From assembly GCF_000014565.1 (NCBI RefSeq), contig NC_008268.1, forward strand, positions 3,720,001 to 3,784,000: a stretch of DNA of 64,000 nt. The letters are read 5' to 3'. A model generated the notes under the pieces. The model saw only the letters and a program-made list of their open reading frames with translations, did not search any database and was not told where the DNA came from. Shown here in pieces: positions 34,265 to 42,493 of this stretch. This DNA comes from Rhodococcus jostii RHA1. Its GTDB lineage: Bacteria; Actinomycetota; Actinomycetes; Mycobacteriales; Mycobacteriaceae. A program made the position numbers and the translations under genes. Within the stretch, counting starts at the first letter, position 1; each line of letters starts with the position of its first letter.

Positions 34265-35386
34265 ATGAGGATCGGTATCCCCAAGGAAGTCAAGAACCAC
34301 GAGTACCGGGTGGCGGCCACTCCCGCCGGCGTCCACGAAATGGTCGCCCACGGGCACGACGTGTTCGTGGAACGCGGTGCGGGGGAGGGCTCGTCGATCG
34401 GCGACGATGCCTACGGTGCCGCCGGCGCGAAGATCCTCGACTCCGCCGATGCGGTGTGGCAGAGCGCGGAACTGCTGCTCAAGGTCAAGGAGCCCATCGC
34501 GGAGGAATACCACCGGATGCGTTCGGACCTCACGTTGTTCACGTACCTGCACCTCGCTGCGGGTGAGGAGTGCACCCGGGCACTGCTCGCCGCAGGCACC
34601 AATTCCGTTGCATACGAGACCGTTCAGCTTCCCGACGGTTCACTGCCGCTGCTGTTCCCGATGAGCGAGGTCGCCGGCAGGCTCGCACCGCTCGTCGGTG
34701 CGCAAGCACTCATGCGCCCGGAGGGTGGCCGCGGCGTACTGATCGGCGGTGTATCCGGTGTGTCCCCGGCTCGCGTCGTCGTGATCGGTGCCGGCGTCTC
34801 GGGCATGAACGCCGTCGCCGTCGCCGCAGGCACCTGGGCCGATGTGGTCCTGTTCGACAAGAACGTCGACAAGCTGCGCGCCGCCGACCGGATGTACCAG
34901 GGCCGGATCCGCACCCTCGCCGCGAACGCCTACTCGATCGAGCAGGAGGTCATGCAGGCCGACCTCGTCATCGGTGCCGTGCTCGTCCCGGGCGCCAAGG
35001 CACCGAAGATCATCTCGAACTCGCTGGTCTCGCGGATGAAGCCGGGCAGTGTCCTCGTCGACATCGCGATCGACCAGGGTGGTTGCTTCGAGGATTCGCG
35101 TCCCACCACCCACGCGGAGCCCACGTTCAAGGTTCACGACTCGGTGTTCTACTGCGTGGCGAACATGCCGGGAGCGGTGCCCCACACGTCGACGTACGCA
35201 CTCACCAACGTGACCTTGCCGTACACCCTGCAGATCGCCGAGAAGGGCCTCGCCCGCGCTGCCAGGGAGAATGCCGCACTCCGCGCCGGTGTCAGCACCG
35301 TCGCCGGGCGCCTGACGAACGATGCCGTCGGCGCCGCACTGGGGATCGAGTCGGTCAGCGTCGACGACGCGCTCAACCTGGTTTGA
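34265..35386 (+). CDS. ald: Alanine dehydrogenase
   Basis: This 373-residue enzyme matches L-alanine dehydrogenase over its whole length. It begins MRIGIPKEVKNHEYRVAATP and carries Lys75 in LLKVKEP, His96 in TYLHLAAG, and the NAD-binding motif VVVIGAGVSGMNAVAVA near residue 172. It oxidises alanine to pyruvate and ammonium with NAD. Next to a taurine-pyruvate aminotransferase it would regenerate the pyruvate acceptor and release taurine nitrogen as ammonium. It is divergent from tpa and has a GGAGG ribosome site. A hairpin follows its stop. Confidence 0.95.
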   Translation: MRIGIPKEVKNHEYRVAATPAGVHEMVAHGHDVFVERGAGEGSSIGDDAYGAAGAKILDSADAVWQSAELLLKVKEPIAEEYHRMRSDLTLFTYLHLAAGEECTRALLAAGTNSVAYETVQLPDGSLPLLFPMSEVAGRLAPLVGAQALMRPEGGRGVLIGGVSGVSPARVVVIGAGVSGMNAVAVAAGTWADVVLFDKNVDKLRAADRMYQGRIRTLAANAYSIEQEVMQADLVIGAVLVPGAKAPKIISNSLVSRMKPGSVLVDIAIDQGGCFEDSRPTTHAEPTFKVHDSVFYCVANMPGAVPHTSTYALTNVTLPYTLQIAEKGLARAARENAALRAGVSTVAGRLTNDAVGAALGIESVSVDDALNLV

Positions 35387-35398
35387 TTTCGCCGCCGG

Positions 35399-35446
35399 CC
35401 CGGCATACTGAGAAGTGCTCGTTCGAGAACTTCTCGGCGTGCCGGG
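35399..35446 (+). terminator. Nested hairpin after ald
   Basis: Two nested inverted repeats, an outer CCCGGCA / TGCCGGG and an inner GAGAAGTGCTCG / CGAGAACTTCTC with one mismatch, form a 48-base structure 13 bases after the ald stop. It probably ends the ald transcript before the mocR gene, which has its own start 44 bases later. Confidence 0.75.
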
Positions 35447-35489
35447 TCGGCCTACATCTGGCCACTCTTGGATCCACAGGAGGCGATGC

Positions 35490-36959
35490 GTGCCGAGAAC
35501 ACTGATCGAGGTCGACCGCAACTCCGCCGAACCGCTCTACCGCCAGGTTCGACGGGCGATCGAACACGGCATCGCCAACGGACTGTTCGATCCACGCCAC
35601 CGCCTTCCGAGTTCGCGGGAACTCGCGGTCGATCTGGCGATCTCACGGAACACGATCAACCTGGCGTATCAGGAACTGATCGCCGAGGGACTCGTTCAAA
35701 GCCACCAGCGCTCGGGCATGTTCGTCAATCCCGACATGATCGAGACGCTGGCATCGGACGCCCGCGCGACCATTCCGCGCATCGACTGGTCGTCCCGTAT
35801 CCGGCGTTACCCCGACGCCGACGTCCCGCACATCGAGAAGAACGTCGACTGGCACAGCTACCCGTACCCGTTCCTGGCCGGGCAGATCGACATCCGCAGT
35901 TTCCCCGCCCGCGCATGGGTGCGGTGTCTCCGCGACGCGCTGTACCAACCCCACGCCTACGCGAGCCTCCAGGACAGTGTCGGTGCGGACGACCCGATGC
36001 TGATCGACATGATCCGCCAGCATCTGCTGCCCTCGCGCGGCATCGAGGCGAGTGCGGACGAAGTTCTGGTGACGGTCGGTTCCCAGCAGGGGCTGGACCT
36101 CGTCGGCCGGGTGCTGCTCGGACCCGAGGATCGGGTTGCCATCGAAAACCCCGGCTATCTCGATGCGCGACACATCTTCCTGCGCACCGGCGCCCAGGTG
36201 TACGGCATCGACGTCGACGATCGCGGCCTGCGCCCGCCGGAGACTCTCCGCGGCACGGACCTGATGTATCTGACGCCGAGCCATCACCATCCGACCAACG
36301 CGACGCTCGGCATCGACCGTCGTCAGCGTCTGCTGCAGCTCGCCGCGGAGTCCGGCACCGTGATCGTGGAGGACGACTACGACAGCGAGTTCCGCTATCA
36401 CGGCAGTCCCAGCCCGGCGCTGAAGGCGCTCGATTCCAGTGGCGACGCCGTGTATCTCGGCACGTTCTCGAAGTTCCTGGCCCCGGGCCTGCGTCTGGGC
36501 TACCTCGTCGGGCCCGCGGACCTGGTGCGCGAACTGCGGAAGGCCCGGCGGTACGTGCTCCGACATCCACCGGGTCACCAGCAACGGGCCCTGGCCATGC
36601 TCATCGACAGCGGGGAGTACCACCGCGCGCTGCGCCACCACCGCACCCAGATGAAACACAAATGGGAGCGGCTGTGCGCGGCCGTCGACAAGTACCTCCC
36701 GTGGCCACAGGAGCCGTATCCGCCCGGTGGCGTCAGCTTGTGGATGACCGGCCCGGAGAACCTCGACTGCCGGGTGCTCATGCGCGAGGCGGAGGCCCGC
36801 GGTGTGCTCATCGAACGGGGCGACATCTTCTTCACACAACCGGTCCCGCCCCGCAACCACTTCCGCATCGGCTACGGCGCGATCCCGCTGCGTTCCATCG
36901 AAGAAGGCATCGCGCTCCTCGGCCAGGCGTGCCAGGCGAGTTTCCGCTTTGGCAGGTAG
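35490..36959 (+). CDS. tauR: MocR/TauR family regulator (GntR HTH plus aminotransferase domain)
   Basis: This 489-residue protein has an N-terminal GntR winged helix (residues about 12-80, AEPLYRQVRRAIEHGIANGL, RLPSSRELAVDLAISRNT). A fold-type I aminotransferase-like domain follows (about 110-480) with the PLP lysine in YLGTFSKFLAPGLRLGYLV. MocR proteins use PLP and an amino compound as effector; TauR of this group activates taurine genes. The tpa-ald neighbourhood supports that role. GTG 35490 is used because GGAGG at 35479-35483 lies 6 bases ahead. Its probable binding repeats are at 34128-34175. Confidence 0.87.
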   Translation: MPRTLIEVDRNSAEPLYRQVRRAIEHGIANGLFDPRHRLPSSRELAVDLAISRNTINLAYQELIAEGLVQSHQRSGMFVNPDMIETLASDARATIPRIDWSSRIRRYPDADVPHIEKNVDWHSYPYPFLAGQIDIRSFPARAWVRCLRDALYQPHAYASLQDSVGADDPMLIDMIRQHLLPSRGIEASADEVLVTVGSQQGLDLVGRVLLGPEDRVAIENPGYLDARHIFLRTGAQVYGIDVDDRGLRPPETLRGTDLMYLTPSHHHPTNATLGIDRRQRLLQLAAESGTVIVEDDYDSEFRYHGSPSPALKALDSSGDAVYLGTFSKFLAPGLRLGYLVGPADLVRELRKARRYVLRHPPGHQQRALAMLIDSGEYHRALRHHRTQMKHKWERLCAAVDKYLPWPQEPYPPGGVSLWMTGPENLDCRVLMREAEARGVLIERGDIFFTQPVPPRNHFRIGYGAIPLRSIEEGIALLGQACQASFRFGR

Positions 36960-37201
36960 ACCCGACAACACCCGCGCCCCGGCCGCACCTGCAGGACGTC
37001 CTCGCCCCGATCGCGGGGATGGCCCGGTGGCAGGCCAGTCCGGTTTCGTGGCGGGGTGGTCGGTGCCAGTCGGCTGCACGCACACTGCCGCCCAGACGGC
37101 GGCCTGTTCGGCCGGCTTCCTCGCAGCCGCAGTGGCCCACGGCCCGCGGTGAGAACGTATTCGGAGGCGCGTCGGCTCGGGGACTCTAGGGTGGTCAGCA
37201 C

Positions 37202-38305
37202 ATGACTACCGCAGAAGCATTGTTGGCCGGCCCATGTGGGCGTCGGATGCTCCTCGCCTACGCGAGAGACGCCGAACGAACTCTGCAGTCCGAGTTCCGC
37301 AGTGACTTGTTCGATCACGCCGTATTTCTGGCGTCGTATCACCTCGAGTCCGGTCGGGAAGGTGCACGCGTGCTGTTCGGGCCCGGCGCTGAAGAGGCTC
37401 GGCGGACCGTCCTCACTGCAGACGATGTGGCGCACCGCCTGTCCCAGGTGCCGCTGCCCGAGGTGACGGCGGTTGCACTCCGTTCGGCCCTCGCCGACGC
37501 GGTGGACGCGGCGCGCTACTGGCAGGACCCGGACGGCGAAGACATCCTCGTCGCCGCCGAGCCGGTGCGCCGTGAGCTTCGACGGGTCGCCGAGCACATC
37601 GCACGATCCCCGCATACGCAGTGGTGGACGACGCCCGCTGCGACCGATCAGTGGTCGGTGGGCTGGAGTGAGGACGGTACGGATCCCGTTGACTCCACTA
37701 CCGCAGAACTGTTGCGTGACTACCGTGATCGGACTGCCGCGGAGGAAGTGCGAGCAGAACGCGATCGTCCGGCGGATCCGTCGGCGAACTGGTCCGGCTG
37801 GTGGTGGTCGACTCCACCTACACGGTGTTCGTCCCGGCCGCTGTTCGACGGGACCCCGGCCGGCTTGTGGTTCGTCGAGGACAGCATGGGATGGGAGCGC
37901 GCCGTCACGCGACGAATGAACATTCCCGCCAGCGCTCGCGTGTACGAGGTCGACGGTGCGCAGGCGTGGGCAGAACTGTGCAGACAGTTCTCCGTCGAGG
38001 TCACCGCGCAGAAACGACACGATTGGTACCGCACCACCGGACGTTCAGGACGATGGGTCATTCCGGACTGGCCGCGGCTCTCCGAACGGTACGAGGGCGT
38101 ACATCTCACCGTGGCGGGATACCTCGCCGCGGCGGGCACCGCGATCACCGTCGACGCCGACACCGCGAGTGTCATCGCGGGATGGGCGCCCGACGACACC
38201 TACTGGCTCACCGATACCGTCAACCTCGACAGCGACGACTCCCGAACCTGGGTGTGCGACACCAGTGGAAGACATCCTTCCTGGGTCGAAGAAGCGCACC
38301 GCTGA
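37202..38305 (+). CDS. Hypothetical protein, 367 aa
   Basis: I do not recognise this protein. It starts at ATG 37202 and has coding-like composition throughout. The N-terminal half is Ala/Glu/Arg-rich and helical (SEFRSDLFDHAVFLASYHLE, EVTAVALRSALADAVDAARY). A Trp-rich stretch (NWSGWWWSTPP) lies near residue 195, and the C-terminal half is mixed alpha/beta with a PAGLWFVEDSMGWERA segment and a GRWVIPDWPRLSERYEGVHL segment. No signal peptide or membrane helix is visible. It may be a cytoplasmic actinobacterial orphan. Confidence 0.7.
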   Translation: MTTAEALLAGPCGRRMLLAYARDAERTLQSEFRSDLFDHAVFLASYHLESGREGARVLFGPGAEEARRTVLTADDVAHRLSQVPLPEVTAVALRSALADAVDAARYWQDPDGEDILVAAEPVRRELRRVAEHIARSPHTQWWTTPAATDQWSVGWSEDGTDPVDSTTAELLRDYRDRTAAEEVRAERDRPADPSANWSGWWWSTPPTRCSSRPLFDGTPAGLWFVEDSMGWERAVTRRMNIPASARVYEVDGAQAWAELCRQFSVEVTAQKRHDWYRTTGRSGRWVIPDWPRLSERYEGVHLTVAGYLAAAGTAITVDADTASVIAGWAPDDTYWLTDTVNLDSDDSRTWVCDTSGRHPSWVEEAHR

Positions 38306-38395
38306 GGACTGCTGGCCCCTGTGCCGCAAGCGGATCCGCGAACGCGATGCCGGCGGACAGGCGGCACGCGGCACTCAGTCCGGCATGATTGGGCG

Positions 38396-38944
38396 ATGCC
38401 GGTGCTGATACGTCTCGGGTGGGTCGCTCTCGCTTCACTTTCAGCGGCGGTGTCGGCGGATTGGGCGCTCGGTCCGATGCTGTGGACCACCGAATGTCAG
38501 CTCGGCGAATTTCGGACTGAACTCATCGCCAGTTGGGACGAGTGCATTTCCTCAACGCTGTCGGATTACGGCAACACGCTGCTACTCGTCCTCGCCGTTC
38601 CGATCCTGCTCTGCTTGATTCCTGCCGTGCTCCCCCGTCTCGTCGTGGCTCGGACAGTTGTGACAGTTCTGGCAGCTATGAACGTGTTGTCGATCTTGAA
38701 CTCTTTCAACGTGCTGCCAGGAAACAGCGACAGTGTCTATTGGTTCGCAACAGACGGCATCCCCATCACGATTGGCGCGACGATGAATCCGACCTCGGCT
38801 ACTGGAGCATCGAACTCGTCAAGCGTGCTCCCGATCACGCTGCGTGCATCTGCGGCTGCGGTGGCCGTGAGCACCAACCATGAGTCTGTCGGCAAACTCC
38901 CGTCTGGATCCGGTGGAGCGGATCGTCGAACGCTCAACCGCTGA
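38396..38944 (+). CDS. Hypothetical membrane protein
   Basis: This 182-residue frame has an N-terminal hydrophobic helix (residues about 4-24), two more at about 58-80 and 85-105, and four Cys residues, two of them in the first loop (TECQ, DECI). The C-terminal 50 residues are Ser/Gly/Ala-rich and may not be folded. No family is recognised. ATG 38396 is the first start after the preceding gene. The end abuts a decayed ABC transporter gene, so the tail could be a degenerated region. Confidence 0.5.
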   Translation: MPVLIRLGWVALASLSAAVSADWALGPMLWTTECQLGEFRTELIASWDECISSTLSDYGNTLLLVLAVPILLCLIPAVLPRLVVARTVVTVLAAMNVLSILNSFNVLPGNSDSVYWFATDGIPITIGATMNPTSATGASNSSSVLPITLRASAAAVAVSTNHESVGKLPSGSGGADRRTLNR

Positions 38945-39411
38945 AGATGCGATGGGGGAAATCCCCGATCGAGTAGTGGATGGTCCAATTCCGCGACGCC
39001 CGGTTTTCGGGTACCGCCCCGACCATCCCGTCCTCGACTCGGTGAGCTTCACCGTCGCACGCGGATACGTGGAACAGAACGCGCCCGCGATCGCGGGCGC
39101 CGTCCGGGAGAACCTCACCCTCGCCCGCCCCGGAGGTGACGGACGAGCAGTGCTGGGCGGCCCTGGACACCGTCAACCTGCGCGACCGGATCGACACCGA
39201 AACCGCGGCTTTGCACGCGCAGATCGGTGAGCACGGGATTCGCCTGTCCGGTGGCGAGCGGCAACGGTTCGGCGCCCAGCACGTGCCGTAGCGGTGGGCG
39301 CGGAGGATGTCCCGAGTTCCGTGGAGTGTGGTGGGGGCCCGGTGACGTGTCAGGCTGCGCTCGTCTCGTCGTTGTGTACCACGATTCGACAGGTTCGGCG
39401 GACTCGGCGGC
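38945..39411. other. Region without intact gene around the ABC relic
   Basis: Apart from the ABC exporter remnant nothing coding is seen here. The last 120 bases before the ABM-domain gene contain no clear terminator or repeat. Confidence 0.5.
38980..39291 (+). pseudogene. ABC exporter ATP-binding domain remnant
   Basis: The translation gives PVFGYRPDHPVLDSVSFTVA, the usual start of an ABC exporter nucleotide-binding domain. It then jumps directly to GYVEQNAPAIAGAVRENLTL (the Q-loop), so the Walker A region has been deleted. After LARP the frame shifts to EVTDEQCWAALDTVNLRDRI and continues to the signature LSGGERQRFG before a stop at 39289. Walker B and the rest are absent. It is a clear remnant with at least three lesions. 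Confidence 0.85.
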
Positions 39412-39708
39412 TCAGAGCTTGTCGGCGAGCACGTCGAGGTAGCTGATTTCGGGCGGCGCAGCGAAGAGTTCGTCGGCGCGTTCGCCGAGGGCCTTGCCGA
39501 CCGGCCCATTGAGATGTGTGTCGCGGGCGGCCTCGTCGGGGAATGCGTCGATGATGCCGAACGTCGAGGGGCCGAACCGTACCGCCAACCAGGGCTTCGT
39601 GCCGGGCTCCTGTTCGACGAGTGGCAGCGCCGATCGGAGGAATTCCTCGACCACGCTTTCCTTGCCGGGTTTGGCTTCGAGTCGGACCAGCAGCGCCTTG
39701 GTGGCCAT
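39412..39708 (-). CDS. ABM-domain antibiotic biosynthesis monooxygenase-like protein
   Basis: This 98-residue protein has the antibiotic biosynthesis monooxygenase (dimeric ferredoxin-like) fold. Its features are TKALLVRLEAKPGKESVVEE, the FGPSTFGIIDAFPDEAAR strand-helix unit and HLNGPVGKALGERADELF. Such small proteins act as quinol monooxygenases or heme-degrading or stress-related enzymes, and sequence alone does not separate them. ATG 39708 follows an AGGAG site; a GTG-type extension of ten residues is less likely. It stands alone and divergent from the dehydrogenase operon. Confidence 0.82.
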   Translation of the reverse strand: MATKALLVRLEAKPGKESVVEEFLRSALPLVEQEPGTKPWLAVRFGPSTFGIIDAFPDEAARDTHLNGPVGKALGERADELFAAPPEISYLDVLADKL

Positions 39709-40053
39709 GTCGGGTCTCCTGTTCGAGGTGGTGGACATGGTCCAGCATCACACCATCGACCGGTGAAGGGAAGGAGCCCCCGAGCCCACCAATCAAGGAA
39801 ACCGATCTCACCCCTAGTAATCGTGGAGCCGAAAGAGGAGACTCCATGGTGGATGGAATGCGACGCCTGGAATGCGCCCGCTGTTATCGGCTGTGACGCG
39901 AAACGTGGTGGTGTGCCAACGTTTTGGTGTTGTTTTCAGTTCCGTGCGCTGTCGCGTCTGCCCCAGCGGCACGATTCATTCGGTCGCTCACATGTCATCG
40001 CCTGTGGCCGCCGGGCCGGGATCCACCGGGAAACGCAGCATCAGGGAGTCGAG
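39709..40053. other. Intergenic region upstream of the formaldehyde-dehydrogenase-like gene
   Basis: This 345-base stretch contains no convincing gene. Composition drops in GC around 39905-39945 (AACGTTTTGGTGTTGTTTTC), which may mark promoter DNA for the operon starting at 40054. An in-frame extension upstream of 40054 is not supported by family length. Confidence 0.45.
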
Positions 40054-41193
40054 ATGAAAGCGCTTGTGTACGACGGGCCACGTGAGGTTCATGTGAAGGA
40101 TATGCCCGATGCCAGGATTGAGCAGCCGACCGATGTGCTGGTAAAGATCACCAGCACCAATATTTGCGGGTCGGATCTGCACATGTACGAGGGCCGCACC
40201 GACCTGGAGCCCGGGATGGTCCTCGGTCACGAAAACCTGGGGATCGTCGCCGAGGTCGGCAACGCGGTGGTCAAGGTCTCACCCGGGGATCGGGTGTGCC
40301 TGCCGTTCAACATCGGCTGCGGGTTCTGCCGCAACTGCGAGGAAGGGTTGACCGCGTTCTGCCTGACGGTGCACCCGGATCCGAAGATGGCCGGCGCCGC
40401 ATACGGGTTCGCCGGGATGGGCCCGTTCTGGGGCGGGCAGGCGGAATATCTGCGGGTGCCGTTCGGCGACTTCAATTGTCTGCGGTTGCCCGAGGATGCC
40501 CAGGACAAGGAAACCGACTACGTGATGCTCTCCGACATCTTTCCCACCGGCTGGCACTGCACCCGCCTCGCGGACATGCAGCCCGGCGATTCGATGGTGG
40601 TGTACGGGGCCGGGCCGGTCGGGTTGATGGCGGCGTATTCGGCGATGATCCAGGGCGCGAGCAAGGTGATGATCGTCGACCGGCATCCGGACCGGCTCAA
40701 GCTCGCCGAGCAGATCGGCGTCATTCCGATCGACGATTCGAAGGGCGACCCGGTCGAGCAGGTCCTGGAACAGACCCGCGGGCAGGGTGCCGACAAGGGT
40801 TGTGAGTGCGTCGGCTATCAGGCGCACGACCCGCAGGGTCACGAGGACGCCGCGATGACGATGAACCGGCTCGTCGACTCGGTGCGCTTCACCGGCCACA
40901 TCGGGGTGGTCGGGATCTTCCTGCCCCAGGACCGCAACGGCCCCGACGAACTCGAACGCCACGGCAAGATCGCCTTCGACATGGGCAAATTCTGGTTCAA
41001 GGGGCAGAAGGTCGGAACCGGGCAGGCCAACGTCAAGCACTACAACCGGCAGCTGCGCGACCTGATCCACCAGGGCCGTGCCAAGCCGTCCTGGATCGTC
41101 TCCCACGAACTGCCACTGGCCGAGGCCGAGTCCGGTTACCAGCATTTCGATGCCCGCGACGACGGATGGACCAAGGTCGTACTGCATCCGTGA
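40054..41193 (+). CDS. Zinc alcohol dehydrogenase, glutathione-independent formaldehyde dehydrogenase-like
   Basis: This 379-residue medium-chain dehydrogenase has catalytic zinc motifs ICGSDLHMYEG and GHENLGIV and the structural zinc cluster GCGFCRNCEEGLTAFC near residues 90-106. The NAD-binding GAGPVGLMAAYSAM lies near residue 182. A CVGYQAHDPQGHEDAAM segment is typical of the FdhA group of glutathione-independent formaldehyde dehydrogenases, which oxidise formaldehyde or other small aldehydes with NAD. It heads an operon with a DJ-1/PfpI protein 25 bases downstream and an HbpS-like protein, suggesting detoxification of reactive carbonyls. ATG 40054 follows GGGAG. Confidence 0.88.
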   Translation: MKALVYDGPREVHVKDMPDARIEQPTDVLVKITSTNICGSDLHMYEGRTDLEPGMVLGHENLGIVAEVGNAVVKVSPGDRVCLPFNIGCGFCRNCEEGLTAFCLTVHPDPKMAGAAYGFAGMGPFWGGQAEYLRVPFGDFNCLRLPEDAQDKETDYVMLSDIFPTGWHCTRLADMQPGDSMVVYGAGPVGLMAAYSAMIQGASKVMIVDRHPDRLKLAEQIGVIPIDDSKGDPVEQVLEQTRGQGADKGCECVGYQAHDPQGHEDAAMTMNRLVDSVRFTGHIGVVGIFLPQDRNGPDELERHGKIAFDMGKFWFKGQKVGTGQANVKHYNRQLRDLIHQGRAKPSWIVSHELPLAEAESGYQHFDARDDGWTKVVLHP

Positions 41194-41218
41194 GGCGGCC
41201 CGGACCGAGAGGAGCACA

Positions 41219-41782
41219 ATGATGGCAATGACACTGCAGGGCAAGCGGATCGCGATACTTGCTGCCGACGGGGTCGAAAGAGTCGAACTCGAGCGACCCC
41301 GCGACGCGGTGCACCAAGCCGGTGGGCACACGGAGCTGCTGTCGCCGAAGACCGGCGAAATCCAGGCACGCAACAACGACCTCGACGCGGCCGGCACGTT
41401 CACCGTAGATCGGGCCGTGTCCGATGTTGCGGTCGACGACTACGATGCCTTGCTGCTGCCGGGCGGCACGGTGAACCCGGACAAGCTGCGAATCGAGGAG
41501 GCGGCGGTGTCGTTCGTGCGCGACTTCGTCGGCTCGGGAAAGCCGGTCGGGGTAATCTGCCACGGTCCCTGGACCCTCGTCGAGGCCGGTGTGGCCAAAG
41601 GCAGAACGCTCACCTCATACCCGAGTCTGCGGACCGACCTGCGCAACGCCGGGGCCGACGTCGTCGACGAAGAGGTCGCGATCGACGGGAACCTGATCTC
41701 TAGCCGCTCGCCCGACGACCTCCCCGCGTTCTGTCAGGCCATCGTCGAGCAGTTCGCGAAGCCCCGGGCGGGTGCGTCATGA
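41219..41782 (+). CDS. DJ-1/PfpI family protein (protease or deglycase type)
   Basis: This 187-residue protein belongs to the DJ-1/PfpI family. It starts KRIAILAADGVERVELERPRD and has the catalytic nucleophile-elbow cysteine in GVICHGPWTL near residue 113 and the acidic residue in the VERVEL segment near residue 18. Members are described as stress proteins that repair glycated proteins or handle methylglyoxal; protease activity is disputed. Two adjacent ATGs (41219, 41222) are possible starts after GAGAGGAG. It overlaps the next gene by 4 nt. Linkage to an aldehyde dehydrogenase supports a carbonyl-stress role, inferred. Confidence 0.9.
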   Translation: MMAMTLQGKRIAILAADGVERVELERPRDAVHQAGGHTELLSPKTGEIQARNNDLDAAGTFTVDRAVSDVAVDDYDALLLPGGTVNPDKLRIEEAAVSFVRDFVGSGKPVGVICHGPWTLVEAGVAKGRTLTSYPSLRTDLRNAGADVVDEEVAIDGNLISSRSPDDLPAFCQAIVEQFAKPRAGAS

Positions 41783-42192
41783 CAGTGAACCAGACCTCGG
41801 TGTCCCTCGACGATGCGCAGCGGGTGATCGCCGCCGGGCAGGCCAAAGCTGACGAGATCGAGTCGCCGTCGAACATTGCGGTTGTCGATGCCGGCGGCAA
41901 CCTCGTGGCCCACGTGCGGATGGACGGTGCCTGGATCGCCAGCATCGACATCTCGATCAGCAAGGCGTTCACCGCGCGGGCGCTGGACATCTCGACCGAG
42001 GACCTCGCGGCCAACGCGGGTCCGGGCGGGCAGTTCTACGGGATACACGTGTCCAACGGTGGGCGCACCATGATCTTCACCGGCGGTGTGCCGCTGCGGC
42101 ACAACGGCCAGGTCGTCGGGGCGGTCGGCGTCAGCGGCGGCACCGGGGAGCAGGACAAGACCGTCGCCGAGGCGGCCGCAGCGGCGCTGTGA
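41779..42192 (+). CDS. HbpS/GlcG family heme-binding-like protein
   Basis: This 137-residue protein has the HbpS/GlcG (DUF336) fold: SLDDAQRVIAAGQAKADEIE helix, VVDAGGNLVAHVRMDGAWI, SISKAFTAR, GGVPLRHNGQVVGAVGVSGG and a final Ala-rich helix. Streptomyces HbpS is an extracellular heme-binding redox sensor, while GlcG-type cytoplasmic proteins have unclear roles. No signal peptide is seen here, so a cytoplasmic role is likely. It is the third gene of the dehydrogenase operon, joined to the DJ-1 gene by an ATGA overlap. Confidence 0.87.
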   Translation: MTVNQTSVSLDDAQRVIAAGQAKADEIESPSNIAVVDAGGNLVAHVRMDGAWIASIDISISKAFTARALDISTEDLAANAGPGGQFYGIHVSNGGRTMIFTGGVPLRHNGQVVGAVGVSGGTGEQDKTVAEAAAAAL

Positions 42193-42322
42193 GCAGTGAA
42201 CTGCGTCGTCAGGGAACTGCGTCGACAGGGCGACGTCGCGGATGTGAGCGTCGAAGCGGTCGGAATGGAGGCGCACGCCCCTGGCCACGGGGACCTGTAC
42301 AACCGGGTCGGCAGCAGCTGCG

Positions 42323-42493
42323 GTGGCACAGCGAGCGACCGACGTCCGGGCGGAGCGGGCGGAGGAGTACGGCCGGCTCAATGCGGGCGAGGGGATGCTG
42401 CTGGTGCGGATCACCCCCGAGAAGGTGATATCGGAGAACAACATTACTGGTGAACAGCAACGGGCGATGATCATGACCACTGGTCGACGATGA
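42323..42493 (+). CDS. Small ORF or gene remnant coupled to ltrA
   Basis: This 56-residue frame has strongly coding composition (AEEYGRLNAGEGMLLVRITP, then EKVISENNI). It ends in a TGA that overlaps the ATG of the LtrA gene by 4 nt, which suggests translational coupling. A TGA at 42245 lies just upstream in frame, so it may be the tail of a longer decayed gene, possibly a flavin-binding split-barrel protein. No start with a good ribosome site is evident; GTG 42323 is the first option. Function unknown. Confidence 0.4.
   Translation: MAQRATDVRAERAEEYGRLNAGEGMLLVRITPEKVISENNITGEQQRAMIMTTGRR

Noticed and set aside
39514..40053. Upstream extension of the formaldehyde-dehydrogenase-like gene.
   Set aside because: The extension is antisense to the ABM-domain gene and lacks family similarity; ATG 40054 gives standard length.
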